In this document: positions 1-7,425 of the stretch, in pieces
How positions within the stretch are numbered: the stretch's first letter is position 1
Layout of the letters: every line of letters starts with the position of its first letter
NCBI GenBank assembly: GCA_018365265.1
Contig: JAGZKI010000037.1
Coordinates: 1-24,576, forward strand
Source: Streptococcus parasanguinis
GTDB taxonomy: Bacteria > Bacillota > Bacilli > Lactobacillales > Streptococcaceae
Direction of reading: 5' to 3'
DNA: 24,576 nt
Translations under genes and position numbers: made by a program
Notes under the pieces: generated by a model
Database searches by the model: none
Told to the model about the DNA's origin: nothing
The model's input: only the letters and a program-made list of their open reading frames with translations

Positions 1-97
1 GATTTCATCAGCTTTTACAGCCCTACTCAACTGTGCGGAGGTGGGACGACGAAATCGAATTCTAACGAATTACCGATTTCTGTCCCACTCTCTTTTT
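1..97. repeat. Intergenic hairpin repeat, left copy of a window-flanking inverted repeat
   Basis: These bases match the reverse complement of 24393-24487 with only about four differences: one substitution and a one-base indel near the outer end, a C/T in the arm of the hairpin, and a small indel in the terminal T-rich stretch. Inside it is a long hairpin: GTGGGAC at 41-47 pairs with GTCCCAC at 82-88, and GAAATCG pairs with CGATTTC further in. The hairpin is followed by a T-rich run, so it could also terminate plus-strand transcription entering from the left. I take it as a dispersed streptococcal intergenic repeat. The family name is not known to me with certainty. Confidence 0.8.
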
Positions 98-176
98 GAG
101 GTTAAGATGACCTCAATCTATCTGTGCCTGATGATGTATTGATCATGGTAAAACAAATCTTCGTGAGAAAGCAAGT

Positions 177-1694
177 CTACTCATTTTTTTGAATGATTAG
201 TTCTCCAGATCTAATTTCCCAGACTTGGTCAAAGTTCTTCAGTGCTTCATTCTGTCGGTGTAAAGTAATGATGACAGCACACGGTAAGTCTAGTACTTTT
301 TTCAATTCTGCCTCGAACTGATGAGCATCCAAGGCTGAAAAAGGTTCATCCATAATAACTAATGGACTCTGGCGGTTTTTTTCTCGATTGAGGTACATAC
401 GTTGTTGTTGACCACCTGACAGGGATTGAGGAGGTGTTGCTTCAAATTCCTCATCCTTAAACTCTGCGGGGAAAGTATTGAATAGCGTAACATTATTTTC
501 ATAACTAGAGATGAAGCTATGCTCTTGTTGCAAGATCAGGCCAAATCTCCCCCAAAGCTGATTTAGGGGAAGATCGTTCAGCAAGATCTCGCCTTGGAAA
601 TCCTCATCCGTACCATTTAAAATATTGAGCAGGCTACTCTTACCTGATCCGTTCTCTCCTATGAGGGCAATCTTATCTCCTTTGTGAATGGTGGCAAAAG
701 AAATCTTCAATGTTGATTCCCCAAGTTGTTTAGAAAGATTTTTCAATGTGATCGTTTCAAAAGAATGCTGTGGTGCCTGAATTGAAGATGGATGTTTAAC
801 GATAGTTTGAAAGCTTTTAATTACAGGTTTTACCGACTCTAACATTTGCAGATCGTAAAGGATTTCTTGAATTGGTTCTGAGAAGGCTGTAATATAACCA
901 AAACTTGCAACCACCTCAGGGATACCAATTTGATGATGATATAGAGAGTAAGCTAGATAGGAAAAGAGAATAAGGCTAATGAATTCAAAAGAAATACCCG
1001 TCAAGAGAATACCTGTAATTTTAGTCAAACCATACCCAAGATACTTATCCTGCAAATTTTTGAGAGAACTTCTTTGTTGCTCTATAAAATGAGGTAGAGT
1101 AAGTTTGTTAACTAGGTGATGTCCTCGGAATAGATCCTCCAAGGTCCGATAATAATCACCTTGCTTTTCAAGATAGGTTTGTCTACGCTTCGCAGTCAAT
1201 TGACCAACGATCTTTGGAATTTGAATACTGATGGCTGTTGAAATCAGTAGGATCAGTGCCACTATAGGATTGATCGTTCTGGTAATAATGATGGTATAAA
1301 TCAAAATTCGTAGAATCTGCTTAAAAAAACTCATCAGTGGAGGTAGATAATCTTTTTCCAGTGAATCAAGATCATTAGATTGATAAGAAATGTATTCTGC
1401 GACTGTTTTCTGCTTGAAATCATGGTGGGCAAGTCCTAAAAGAGATTGAAACCAATCGTTCTTTAGATTTGTCGAAAAGAGAATGGCCTGTTTCCAGTCA
1501 AGTCGCATTTGGATGTAGTTGCAAGTCAGGTAACCTATAACTGCGATGCAATAACCTGACAAAGCTATTTGATAGTGGCCACGAATTAACTCTTGTGTAA
1601 AGTATGGAAGAAGAGCCGTACAAATATTGGACAGTCCACTAAAGAGAAAATTAAAGAAAAGATACCAGCGCAGAGGCTTAAGGTATTGAAGCAT
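177..1694 (-). CDS. ABC exporter, fused membrane and ATP-binding domains
   Basis: This 505-aa protein is a half-type ABC exporter with the membrane domain first. Hydrophobic segments lie near residues 11-33, 45-62, 125-158 and 225-275. The nucleotide-binding domain follows from about residue 315. Visible motifs are Walker A GENGSGKSS, the Q-loop region LILQQEHSF, the signature LSGGQQQR, Walker B LVIMDEP with a following SALD D-loop, and the H-loop ITLHR, so the ATPase looks functional. At 505 residues it is shorter than the usual 570-600, mainly because the segment between Q-loop and signature is compressed. The start has a good ribosome site (AAGGAG). The gene stands alone, pointing away from the toxin block. 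Substrate is unknown; peptide or bacteriocin export, or self-immunity, would be possible but is inference only. Confidence 0.85.
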   Translation of the reverse strand: MLQYLKPLRWYLFFNFLFSGLSNICTALLPYFTQELIRGHYQIALSGYCIAVIGYLTCNYIQMRLDWKQAILFSTNLKNDWFQSLLGLAHHDFKQKTVAEYISYQSNDLDSLEKDYLPPLMSFFKQILRILIYTIIITRTINPIVALILLISTAISIQIPKIVGQLTAKRRQTYLEKQGDYYRTLEDLFRGHHLVNKLTLPHFIEQQRSSLKNLQDKYLGYGLTKITGILLTGISFEFISLILFSYLAYSLYHHQIGIPEVVASFGYITAFSEPIQEILYDLQMLESVKPVIKSFQTIVKHPSSIQAPQHSFETITLKNLSKQLGESTLKISFATIHKGDKIALIGENGSGKSSLLNILNGTDEDFQGEILLNDLPLNQLWGRFGLILQQEHSFISSYENNVTLFNTFPAEFKDEEFEATPPQSLSGGQQQRMYLNREKNRQSPLVIMDEPFSALDAHQFEAELKKVLDLPCAVIITLHRQNEALKNFDQVWEIRSGELIIQKNE

Positions 1695-1724
1695 AGACGA
1701 AACTCCTTGATAAAGCTATATGAA

Positions 1725-1733
1725 AATATAACA
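1725..1733 (-). promoter_or_regulatory. Probable extended -10 promoter of the ABC exporter gene
   Basis: On the minus strand the sequence reads TGTTATATT, a TGn-extended -10 element about 30 bases upstream of the ATG. No good -35 is visible. A second, better-matching extended -10 (TGCTATAAT) lies further upstream at 1824-1832 and could give a leader of about 120 bases. Which one is used cannot be told from sequence. Confidence 0.4.
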
Positions 1734-1937
1734 TAAAACTGATAATGACATAACAGCCCAGTTACATTAATGAGCAAATAGGGGCATTATTTAGAAACTT
1801 TCTTTTTTGTAAAATATAACTAAATTATAGCATATGTTGAAGTCAGTTTATTAATTTAGAAGAAGTTTGTCTATGTATTTCTCAAAAAAATTTGATATTA
1901 GGATGATTCTGTAGGCGTGTTAATTTAAACAAAAGAA

Positions 1938-3491
1938 TTGCTAGCGACAGAAGATGCTGCGAGTGGAACCTACTTGCCTCCAAGTAGTGGATCTGATCTA
2001 TCGTGGAAGCAAACAACCTCTTTAGGATGGCAAAAACGTCAAGCCATTCTGAACAAAGTGAAGAATCCGAAAGTTGAAACATTAGAAGAAAAACTCTCAA
2101 AAATGTCACGTGCTGAACTGGAGGAAGAGTATGGAGATGTGATTCAAGCCTATAAAAGGTATACGAATATGGGGCAAGGTGATGCGATCCTTGCCAAATG
2201 GGATATGAACGATCTCAAATTGTTATGGAAGCGGTATAATGAAGTAAAGGATGATCACTTAGGGTTATTACCTTCAGAATTAGCCAAGGTGGACCCGAAA
2301 ATTAAGAAACGTATCGATGCAATGGATCAAGAAGCGTTAGAAGAGGCCTACCCAGAACTTAAAACATTGATCTCCATGGCCCATGTGAATCCCTATGCAC
2401 AACTATTTAAATCTGAAACAGAACGCGCTAATTATGATTACCTACTAGATCGCTATTTCCTTTTAGATAGTCAAAAAATGCTTAGTTGGCGAGATCCCGC
2501 CTTTCAAACTAAATATGATTATTATATAATTGAAGAAGGAATTGATCCTTTTACAGGCAAACCTGCTACACAGGAAGAAATCAATCGGGCAAAAGATATC
2601 AAAAAGGTGAGAACTGTTACTGAGAGCTTCCAACTAGCAAGTACCTTGTATACCTCTTATGTTGGCTATAATCAGTACTACAATAAACCCTATACAACGT
2701 TCTCGGATGTATTTAGTAAGGTAAAAGGGAAAGTTCCATTCTTCAATAGGAAACCAGTAATTCCTGAGGTAAACCCTAAGGTAGATACCAATGTTAAAAC
2801 TATAACAGAACCAGCAAAAACTTATGATCGTGAACGCATTTTACGAAATATAGAAGAAAGCAAACTTGCGAGGGAGAGTTCTGGGTTTAAAGACTTTGCA
2901 ACTCGAGAAAGATATCTAGAGAAAGTCTTTGACAAATTAACTCCTGAAGAAAGGGAATTAATCTTTAATATTTCTAAGAACGCACCTAAAGTGGAGTATC
3001 GTCCTGGTAAAACATCCAAAAGTGTATTATCAATACCGAAAGAAGATCGTCCAATCGTCGAAAAGGTTTATAGCTCAGAATACATAAAAGCACACAAACA
3101 GCAATTTGAAAATGGAGCAGCCAGATTCCAAAAATTTCAACCTAGCGAAAATTGGAATGGAGGTATTGTTGGAGGTGATGATGGAACAAGTTTCTGGTTG
3201 AGTAAAGAACATGCAGATATCATTGAAAAGGTTGCCAATGGAGATAATCGTCTTTATGAAATCATATTAGGACTTGATGAAGGTTATTTAGAAGACGGGC
3301 CACTTTATCGTTTAGATGTCACTCCAGAAGTAGTAGCAGAAAAAGGGATTTCAATACCAAGTGGGAGAGAAGCAGGAGCCAATGACTGGTGGAGACCAAC
3401 GGGACGAACTTTCCCAGGAGATATTCCAGAAGGTGTAATGAAAGATATTAGTACCAAGAGAGGAGAACATACATGGAACATAGTAAATTAG
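1938..3491 (+). pseudogene. 5'-truncated polymorphic toxin with C-terminal toxin domain
   Basis: An open frame of 517 codons runs to 3491, but the only start is a TTG at 1938 with no ribosome site, just four codons after an in-frame stop. No signal or secretion domain (such as LXG) is present, so this looks like the back part of a larger secreted toxin. Residues 1-230 are charged and helical (two EEYGD/EEAYPE-type segments). Residues 210-275 resemble a pre-toxin linker (DPFTGKPAT followed by a hydrophobic stretch). The last ~130 residues form a compact domain with IPSGREAGANDWW and PTGRTFPGDIPEG. I recognise the style of this ending from C-terminal domains of other polymorphic toxins but cannot name its family or activity. 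The last 19 bases overlap the start of the immunity-like gene at 3473. It may still act as a cassette donor. Translation is doubtful. Confidence 0.6.
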
Positions 3492-3895
3492 GCTGGGAAG
3501 ATGTTATCCAGTTTGAAGAGGTAAAAGGTTATGGTCAGCATATCTGGAGAGATGGTAATCATTTTTATTACGTTACTGAGGAGGGAGGAATTGCCCCTCA
3601 GCGTGTAGTTTATGAATTACCAAATGAGCTGTTTGCCTTATTAGAAAGTGGAGAGAGAACGCAGTTAGAAATATTAAGTAAACTTCAGACCGATCGTTGG
3701 CCACCGACGGAAGAAGAAAAGAAAGCTAGTGAGAAACGATTCATAGAAGAGAGTCCTACATCATTAATTGATTTACCTGAAACTAGAGAGTTATTTACTC
3801 AGGAAGAGCTTGAAAGATTAATTCCAATTGCTGAGCAAATGTGGATTGACTGGAGAGGTAAACTTCCAGATGATTATGTGTCACCACTTAAGTAA
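3473..3895 (+). CDS. Putative immunity protein, repeat family A, copy 1
   Basis: This 140-aa acidic soluble protein has no signal peptide or membrane segment. Its ATG lies inside the last codons of the toxin frame (19-base overlap), and AGAGGAG sits upstream, an arrangement typical of a toxin and its cognate immunity gene. Features shared with the other copies are WEDVIQFEE near the N-terminus, a GYG motif at about residue 20, the DxWPPTEEE-like hinge at about residue 75, and the ending LPDDYVSPLK. Copy 1 carries the GYGQHIWRDGNH and EGGIAPQRVVYE variant of the N-terminal half. I do not recognise a named family. Function as immunity is inferred from position, size and multiplication. Confidence 0.8.
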   Translation: MEHSKLGWEDVIQFEEVKGYGQHIWRDGNHFYYVTEEGGIAPQRVVYELPNELFALLESGERTQLEILSKLQTDRWPPTEEEKKASEKRFIEESPTSLIDLPETRELFTQEELERLIPIAEQMWIDWRGKLPDDYVSPLK

Positions 3896-3907
3896 AAGAG
3901 ATATAAA

Positions 3908-4330
3908 ATGATACCAACTAACTTACAATGGGAAGAAGTTATCCAGTTTGAAGAAGTTGAAGGATACGGGAAATCCATCTGGAGAAATGAGGACAAGTAT
4001 TATTTAGTTTTAGAAGAAGGAAGCGTGGCTTCTTGGTTAGTGGTTTATGAATTGCCAAATGAGTTATTTGCCTTACTAGAGAGTGGTGAGAGAACGATAT
4101 GCGAAGTTTCTTGGAAGATTCAGAATGATTGTTGGCCACCAACGGAAGAAGAGAGAAGAGAATATAGAAGAAAATTTATAAGCAAACATCCAGCTTCTTT
4201 GATAGATGTCCCTAAAAATAGGAAACTTTTTTCTAAGGAAGAACTTGAAGAGTTGATTCCGATTGCTGAGAAGCAGTGGATTGAATCTGAAGGAGAACTT
4301 CCAGATGATTATGTATCGCCGCTTAAGTAA
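3908..4330 (+). CDS. Putative immunity protein, repeat family A, copy 2
   Basis: A 140-aa paralogue of copy 1, starting 12 bases after its stop. The N-terminal half carries the other variant (GYGKSIWRNEDKYY, EGSVASWLVVYE). The C-terminal half is the most divergent of the full-length set (RREYRRKFISKHPASLIDVP) and keeps the LPDDYVSPLK end. Soluble, no signal peptide. Divergence in the presumed partner-contacting surface suggests it recognises a different toxin variant from copy 1; this is inference. Confidence 0.78.
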   Translation: MIPTNLQWEEVIQFEEVEGYGKSIWRNEDKYYLVLEEGSVASWLVVYELPNELFALLESGERTICEVSWKIQNDCWPPTEEERREYRRKFISKHPASLIDVPKNRKLFSKEELEELIPIAEKQWIESEGELPDDYVSPLK

Positions 4331-4342
4331 GGAAGGTATAAA

Positions 4343-4765
4343 ATGAAACCAACAAAACTTGAATGGGAAGATGTTATCCAATTTGAGGAAATTGAAGGAT
4401 ATGGAAAATCCATTTGGAAAAATGAGGACAAATATTATTTAGTTTTAGAAGAAGGCACCGTGGCTTCTTGGTTAGTGGTCTATGAACTCCCACAAGAATT
4501 ATTTGTACTATTAGATAGTGGAGAGAGAACACTACAAGAAATTTCCTGGAAAGTTCAGAATGACTCTTGGCCACCGACGGAAGAAGAAAAGAAAGCTAGT
4601 GAGAAACAATTTATATTAAAAGGCTTAACTCCATTAATAGCTAATCCTAAGAGTTGGGAATTATTTACTCAGGAAGAGCTTGAAAGATTAATTCCGCTTG
4701 CTGAACAAAAATGGATTGACTGGAGAGGCAAACTTCCAGATGATTATGTATCGCCACTTAAGTAA
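4343..4765 (+). CDS. Putative immunity protein, repeat family A, copy 3
   Basis: A 140-aa paralogue, again 12 bases after the previous stop, with a purine-rich ribosome site (AAGGAAGG). Its N-terminal half is of the GYGKSIWKNEDKYY / EGTVASWLVVYE type like copies 2 and 5. The hinge and C-terminal end (EEEKKASEKQF, ELFTQEELERLIPLAE, LPDDYVSPLK) are closest to copy 1. It is therefore a mixture of features seen in its neighbours. No named family recognised. Confidence 0.78.
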   Translation: MKPTKLEWEDVIQFEEIEGYGKSIWKNEDKYYLVLEEGTVASWLVVYELPQELFVLLDSGERTLQEISWKVQNDSWPPTEEEKKASEKQFILKGLTPLIANPKSWELFTQEELERLIPLAEQKWIDWRGKLPDDYVSPLK

Positions 4766-4777
4766 AAGAGGTATAAG

Positions 4778-5074
4778 ATGAAACCAACAAACCTAGAATG
4801 GGAAGATGTTATTCAATTTGAAGAGGTAAAAGGATACGGTCAGCATGTCTGGAGAGATGGTAATCATCTTTATTATGTTGATGAGGAGGGAGGAATTGCC
4901 CCTCAGCGTGTGGTTTATGAATTCCCATTAGAACTATTTCAATTATTAAAGTCTGGGGAAAAAACACTTAAAGAAATTCATTTCAAGCTAAAAAACGACT
5001 GTTGGCCACCGAACGTGACACAAGAAGAAGCTAATAAAAATTTCTTTAGGCAATTTCCAGAAGCTGAACTGTAG
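4778..5074 (+). CDS. Putative immunity protein, repeat family A, short copy 4
   Basis: This 98-aa member starts 12 bases after copy 3 with a GAGG-containing leader. Its first ~75 residues follow the copy-1 pattern (GYGQHVWRDGNHLYY, EGGIAPQRVVYE) but with the FPLELFQLLKSGE variant shared only with the broken copy 6. After the WPP hinge the sequence departs completely from the others and ends EEANKNFFRQFPEAEL, so the LPDDYVSPLK tail is missing. It may be a natural short subtype or a gene truncated by recombination with the next module, whose toxin remnant starts within about 12 bases of its stop. Confidence 0.65.
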   Translation: MKPTNLEWEDVIQFEEVKGYGQHVWRDGNHLYYVDEEGGIAPQRVVYEFPLELFQLLKSGEKTLKEIHFKLKNDCWPPNVTQEEANKNFFRQFPEAEL

Positions 5075-5085
5075 CTATGGAGTAG

Positions 5086-5220
5086 CTATACGGTAACAAT
5101 TTGGATGTTCATCCTTATCAAAAAGGTAAATCTCGGGGCCCTGAACGAATAGCAATTGGTGATGATGGTTCAATTTGGTTTACTGAAGATCACTGTCAAA
5201 TATTTAATAGAATACGGTAG
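5086..5220 (+). pseudogene. Remnant of a barnase-like ribonuclease toxin C-terminus
   Basis: Between an in-frame stop (5083-5085) and a TAG at 5218 a 44-codon frame reads LDVHPYQKGKSRGPERIAIG, then DDGSIWFTEDHCQIFNRIR. This matches the end of barnase-family RNases by pattern: a DxN/H strand, two arginines (SRG, PER) at the places of barnase Arg83 and Arg87, and the DH of the catalytic His102 segment (barnase ends DHYQTFTKIR). The N-terminal part, including the catalytic glutamate, is absent and there is no start codon, so it is not a functional enzyme. It ends three bases before the SUKH gene, where a cognate immunity gene is expected. Confidence 0.65.
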
Positions 5221-5223
5221 CAT

Positions 5224-5718
5224 ATGATTAGAAAATTTACAGATGAAGTCTTTGAAAAAATTGAAAAAGTTTATGGGGTAGTTTTGCCTCTTGAATTTAA
5301 GCGATTGTATCGTGATCTTGAACAACTCCCAAATGGATGGTATAACTGGGCAGATTTTTCAAGAGAAAATACTGACTGTTTAAAGAAACAAATGGAAGAA
5401 GTGATGGGGGAGATTACGGATGAAATAGATGAACTTGAATGGAATGATAACTGGGGAGAATGTCCCAGTACCATTCATGAGGTTCATCATTTTATAAAAA
5501 GTAAAATGAAATCTGCACCAGCTTTAATGCCGATAGTTGGCCATCGCTATATTGCTTGTGAACCTACTGCGGTTTCGCCGGTATTCTCAATTGTTGGATC
5601 AGAAATTATTTATTATTCAGCAAGTTTAACAGATTTCTTAAAAGGTAAAACAATAACACAGGAAACCGCACTAACAGATTTGACGCAGATTTCATTCTGG
5701 TCTGAGATAGCTCAGTAA
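5224..5718 (+). CDS. SUKH-superfamily (SMI1/KNR4) immunity protein
   Basis: A 164-aa soluble protein with the SUKH pattern: LPLEFKRLY near residues 21-29, PNGWYNW at 36-42, and the C-terminal core IVGHRYI (104-110) followed by SPVFSIVGSEIIYYSASL (118-135). SUKH proteins are known as immunity proteins against several nuclease toxins. The barnase-like remnant immediately upstream is consistent with an RNase-neutralising role, although the partner could also be elsewhere. The ribosome site is weak, suggesting it was once translationally coupled to the toxin in front of it. Confidence 0.8.
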   Translation: MIRKFTDEVFEKIEKVYGVVLPLEFKRLYRDLEQLPNGWYNWADFSRENTDCLKKQMEEVMGEITDEIDELEWNDNWGECPSTIHEVHHFIKSKMKSAPALMPIVGHRYIACEPTAVSPVFSIVGSEIIYYSASLTDFLKGKTITQETALTDLTQISFWSEIAQ

Positions 5719-5732
5719 TTTTGCAATTCAAA

Positions 5733-5843
5733 ATGAAGGATTCTCTATCCTCAAAAGGAATACCATATGTGACACAGTTATTAAAAGAAAAGCAAAAATC
5801 ATTAGAAGATTTTGGAATCGAGGTTAAAGGTGAAAGAAATTAA
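5733..5843 (+). other. Short open frame, possible tail of a lost gene
   Basis: A 36-codon frame (MKDSLSSKGIPYVTQLLKEK, then QKSLEDFGIEVKGERN) lies between the SUKH gene and the NADAR gene and overlaps the start of the latter by 14 bases. The frame is open back to 5706. No ribosome site is visible. Its place matches the toxin-tail/immunity-gene pattern of the other modules, so it may be the last residues of an eroded toxin, but I recognise nothing in it. Confidence 0.3.
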
Positions 5844-6276
5844 ATTTTATAGAGTAAATGATGATTATGGTTTTATGTCCAATTTTGCTCCCTACCCTTT
5901 TTCAGATGGTAGCAGACTCTGGCCGACATCAGAGCATTATTTTCAAGCACAAAAGTTTTTAGTGCCCCAAATTCAAGAGAAAATTCGTCAGATAGTATCT
6001 CCAATGGATGCTGCCTTAGAGGGACGCAATCGTCAAAATCCCTTGAGACCAGATTGGGAAGAGGTCAAAGATGAGGTGATGCTCCAGGCACTTCGAATGA
6101 AATTTAGCCAAAATCCAGAAATTGCAAAGGGATTGGTCGCAACAGGAGATGCCATCCTCATCGAACATACACGAAATGACGACTACTGGGCTGATGGGGG
6201 AGATGGTTCTGGGAAGAACAAGCTAGGCCTTCTCCTAATGCAAGTACGAGAAGAGTTGAAAAACGCTACCCTGTAA
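5830..6276 (+). CDS. NADAR/YbiA-like N-glycosidase domain protein
   Basis: A 148-aa single-domain protein. The GTG at 5830 is chosen because GAGG lies six bases upstream and the family begins about here (KFYRVNDDYGFMSNFAPYPF). Diagnostic pieces are the FMSNF/PF start, WPTSEHYFQAQKF at residues ~35-47, GRNRQNPLRPDWE, and the C-terminal DDYWADGGDGSGKNKLG. Members of this family (YbiA, NADAR) cleave N-glycosidic bonds to ribose. YbiA acts on early riboflavin intermediates, and some NADAR proteins have been reported to remove ADP-ribose from guanine in nucleic acid. Lying inside an immunity array, it could neutralise an ADP-ribosylating toxin, but that is inference. Its last ~65 bases plus downstream DNA recur at 11434-11500. 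Confidence 0.85.
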   Translation: MKEIKFYRVNDDYGFMSNFAPYPFSDGSRLWPTSEHYFQAQKFLVPQIQEKIRQIVSPMDAALEGRNRQNPLRPDWEEVKDEVMLQALRMKFSQNPEIAKGLVATGDAILIEHTRNDDYWADGGDGSGKNKLGLLLMQVREELKNATL

Positions 6277-6350
6277 GCTCTCTCCTCTAGCTATTCCATT
6301 TAACAGTCTGGGTTTGGTATAACAGTCAACTAGATAGTTACAATGATCAA

Positions 6351-6408
6351 CAGGAGATATTCCTGAAGGTGTAATGTAAGATATTAGTACAAAGAGCGGA
6401 GAGCATAC
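6351..6408 (+). pseudogene. Duplicate of the main toxin's 3' tail
   Basis: These bases repeat 3416-3472, the end of the toxin frame (GDIPEGVM segment), with a handful of substitutions. One of them turns the lysine codon after GVM into TAA. The match continues straight into the next immunity gene. It shows that a whole toxin-plus-immunity module once stood here and that everything upstream of the last ~20 codons was lost. Confidence 0.8.
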
Positions 6409-6831
6409 ATGGAACATAGTAAATTAGAATGGGAAGATGTTATCCAGTTTGAAGAAGTAGAAGGATACGGGAAGTCAATCTGGAAAAATGAGGACAAATA
6501 TTATTTAGTTTTAGAAGAGGGAACTGTGGCTTCTTGGTTAGCAGTCTATGATTTACCCCAAGAATTATTCTCTCTATTAGATAGTGGAGAGAGATCACTA
6601 CTCGAAATATCTTGGAAGATTAAGCATGATTCTTGGCCACCGACGGAAGAAGAAAAGAGGGCTAGTGAGAAACGTTTCATAGAAGAGAGTCCCACATCAT
6701 TAATTGATATACCTGAAACTAGAGAATTATTTACTCAGGAAGAGCTAAAAAGATTAATTCCGATTGCTGAGCAAATGTGGATTGACTGGAGAGGTAAACT
6801 TCCAGATGATTATGTATCACCATTGAAATAG
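6409..6831 (+). CDS. Putative immunity protein, repeat family A, copy 5
   Basis: A 140-aa full-length member separated from the tandem set by the SUKH and NADAR genes. It starts ATGGAACATAGTAAATTA like copy 1. The N-terminal half is nearly copy 3 (GYGKSIWKNEDKYY, EGTVASWL, PQELFSLLDSGER), while the C-terminal half is nearly copy 1 (SEKRFIEESPTSLID, PETRELFTQEEL, AEQMWIDWRGKLPDDYVSPLK). This is a clear mosaic. The leader GCGGAGAG provides a ribosome site. Soluble, no signal peptide. Confidence 0.78.
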   Translation: MEHSKLEWEDVIQFEEVEGYGKSIWKNEDKYYLVLEEGTVASWLAVYDLPQELFSLLDSGERSLLEISWKIKHDSWPPTEEEKRASEKRFIEESPTSLIDIPETRELFTQEELKRLIPIAEQMWIDWRGKLPDDYVSPLK

Positions 6832-6838
6832 CTTGTAA

Positions 6839-7003
6839 GGAATTTGTTTATACACTATTAGTTGTAAGCAAGTTCCTGTTTTTACTTTAAGTGGACTAAA
6901 TGAATCGCTCCGAAAATGTGTCCAAAATATTGACAGAATTCCATTATTACCAAATCAATGGCCATTAGACTGGATAGTGAATATAGGAATTGTACCAAGT
7001 TGA
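6839..7003 (+). pseudogene. Remnant of an unassigned toxin C-terminal domain
   Basis: From just after a TAA (6836-6838) to the TGA at 7001 a 54-codon frame encodes QVPVFTLSGLNESLRKCVQN and ends WPLDWIVNIGIVPS. There is no start codon. A related frame at 11331-11433 (QVSFFILGALDESLSKCVEN) conserves the same residues, which argues that this was a real protein domain. It stops 11 bases before the 84-aa gene, the usual toxin-then-immunity order. I cannot assign the family. Confidence 0.5.
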
Positions 7004-7014
7004 TGTTTTGAATT

Positions 7015-7269
7015 ATGAAAAATAAATATATGAAATATACAGACAAATTACAAGATTTAATTGACTTAGAATATCCAAGTCAAAAGTTATACCCGGGAAT
7101 TATACAGGATATATATAACTTAACTAAGTGTATAAGAAGAGGAGAAAATATCGGTGACATTAATTTTTTTAGTTTAGCAAGAAGATTTATAGATGAAACT
7201 ATGGATTATAAAAGCGAAATTTTAGTAGTCTTAAAACAATTAGAGAAAGAGTTAAAAAAAGAAAATTGA
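7015..7269 (+). CDS. Small hypothetical protein, candidate immunity protein
   Basis: An 84-aa, lysine- and glutamate-rich, probably all-helical protein without signal peptide or membrane segment. It follows the toxin remnant at 6839-7003 by 11 bases, so it is a candidate for that toxin's immunity protein. Ribosome site is poor at the first ATG. An in-frame ATG five codons in (7030) is an alternative start. No family recognised; base composition is even more AT-rich than the neighbours, in keeping with horizontally acquired DNA. Confidence 0.5.
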   Translation: MKNKYMKYTDKLQDLIDLEYPSQKLYPGIIQDIYNLTKCIRRGENIGDINFFSLARRFIDETMDYKSEILVVLKQLEKELKKEN

Positions 7270-7425
7270 TGGACAATAGATTAATTGATTAGATAATGAA
7301 CCTAAGAATATGTTATGATAAAAGTATAGAGATACAATTATTTAAAGAATTATTACAGACAAAATTTTTGTGCCCTATCAGTATTGATGATCACCAAATA
7401 TTAATACAAAGAGCGGATAATGTTC

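Larger units (their letters stand above)
3473..5074 (+). repeat. 435-bp tandem repeat of immunity genes
   Basis: The four gene starts are at 3473, 3908, 4343 and 4778, an exact 435-base spacing: 423 bases of gene plus a 12-base AT-rich linker carrying the next ribosome site. The repeated linkers (AAAAGAGATATAAA, GGAAGGTATAAA, AAAAGAGGTATAAG) are clearly related. The fourth unit is incomplete. The constant period points to unequal recombination between copies rather than independent insertions. Confidence 0.85.

Noticed and set aside
3110..3250. Treating the GGDDGTSFWLSKEHAD segment of the main toxin as barnase-like because it resembles the DDGSIWFTEDH segment of the remnant at 5161
   Set aside because: The rest of the domain continues for ~90 residues with motifs not found in barnase, and the paired arginines before the segment are absent, so the resemblance is short and may be chance.
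1938..3491. Calling the toxin a type VII-secreted LXG effector
   Set aside because: No LXG domain, WXG partner or secretion gene is visible; the head of the protein is missing, so the secretion route cannot be told from this window.
3473..5074. CRISPR-like or satellite repeat interpretation of the regular array
   Set aside because: The period equals a complete gene plus ribosome site, and each unit is an open frame; there are no short repeats with unique spacers anywhere in the window.
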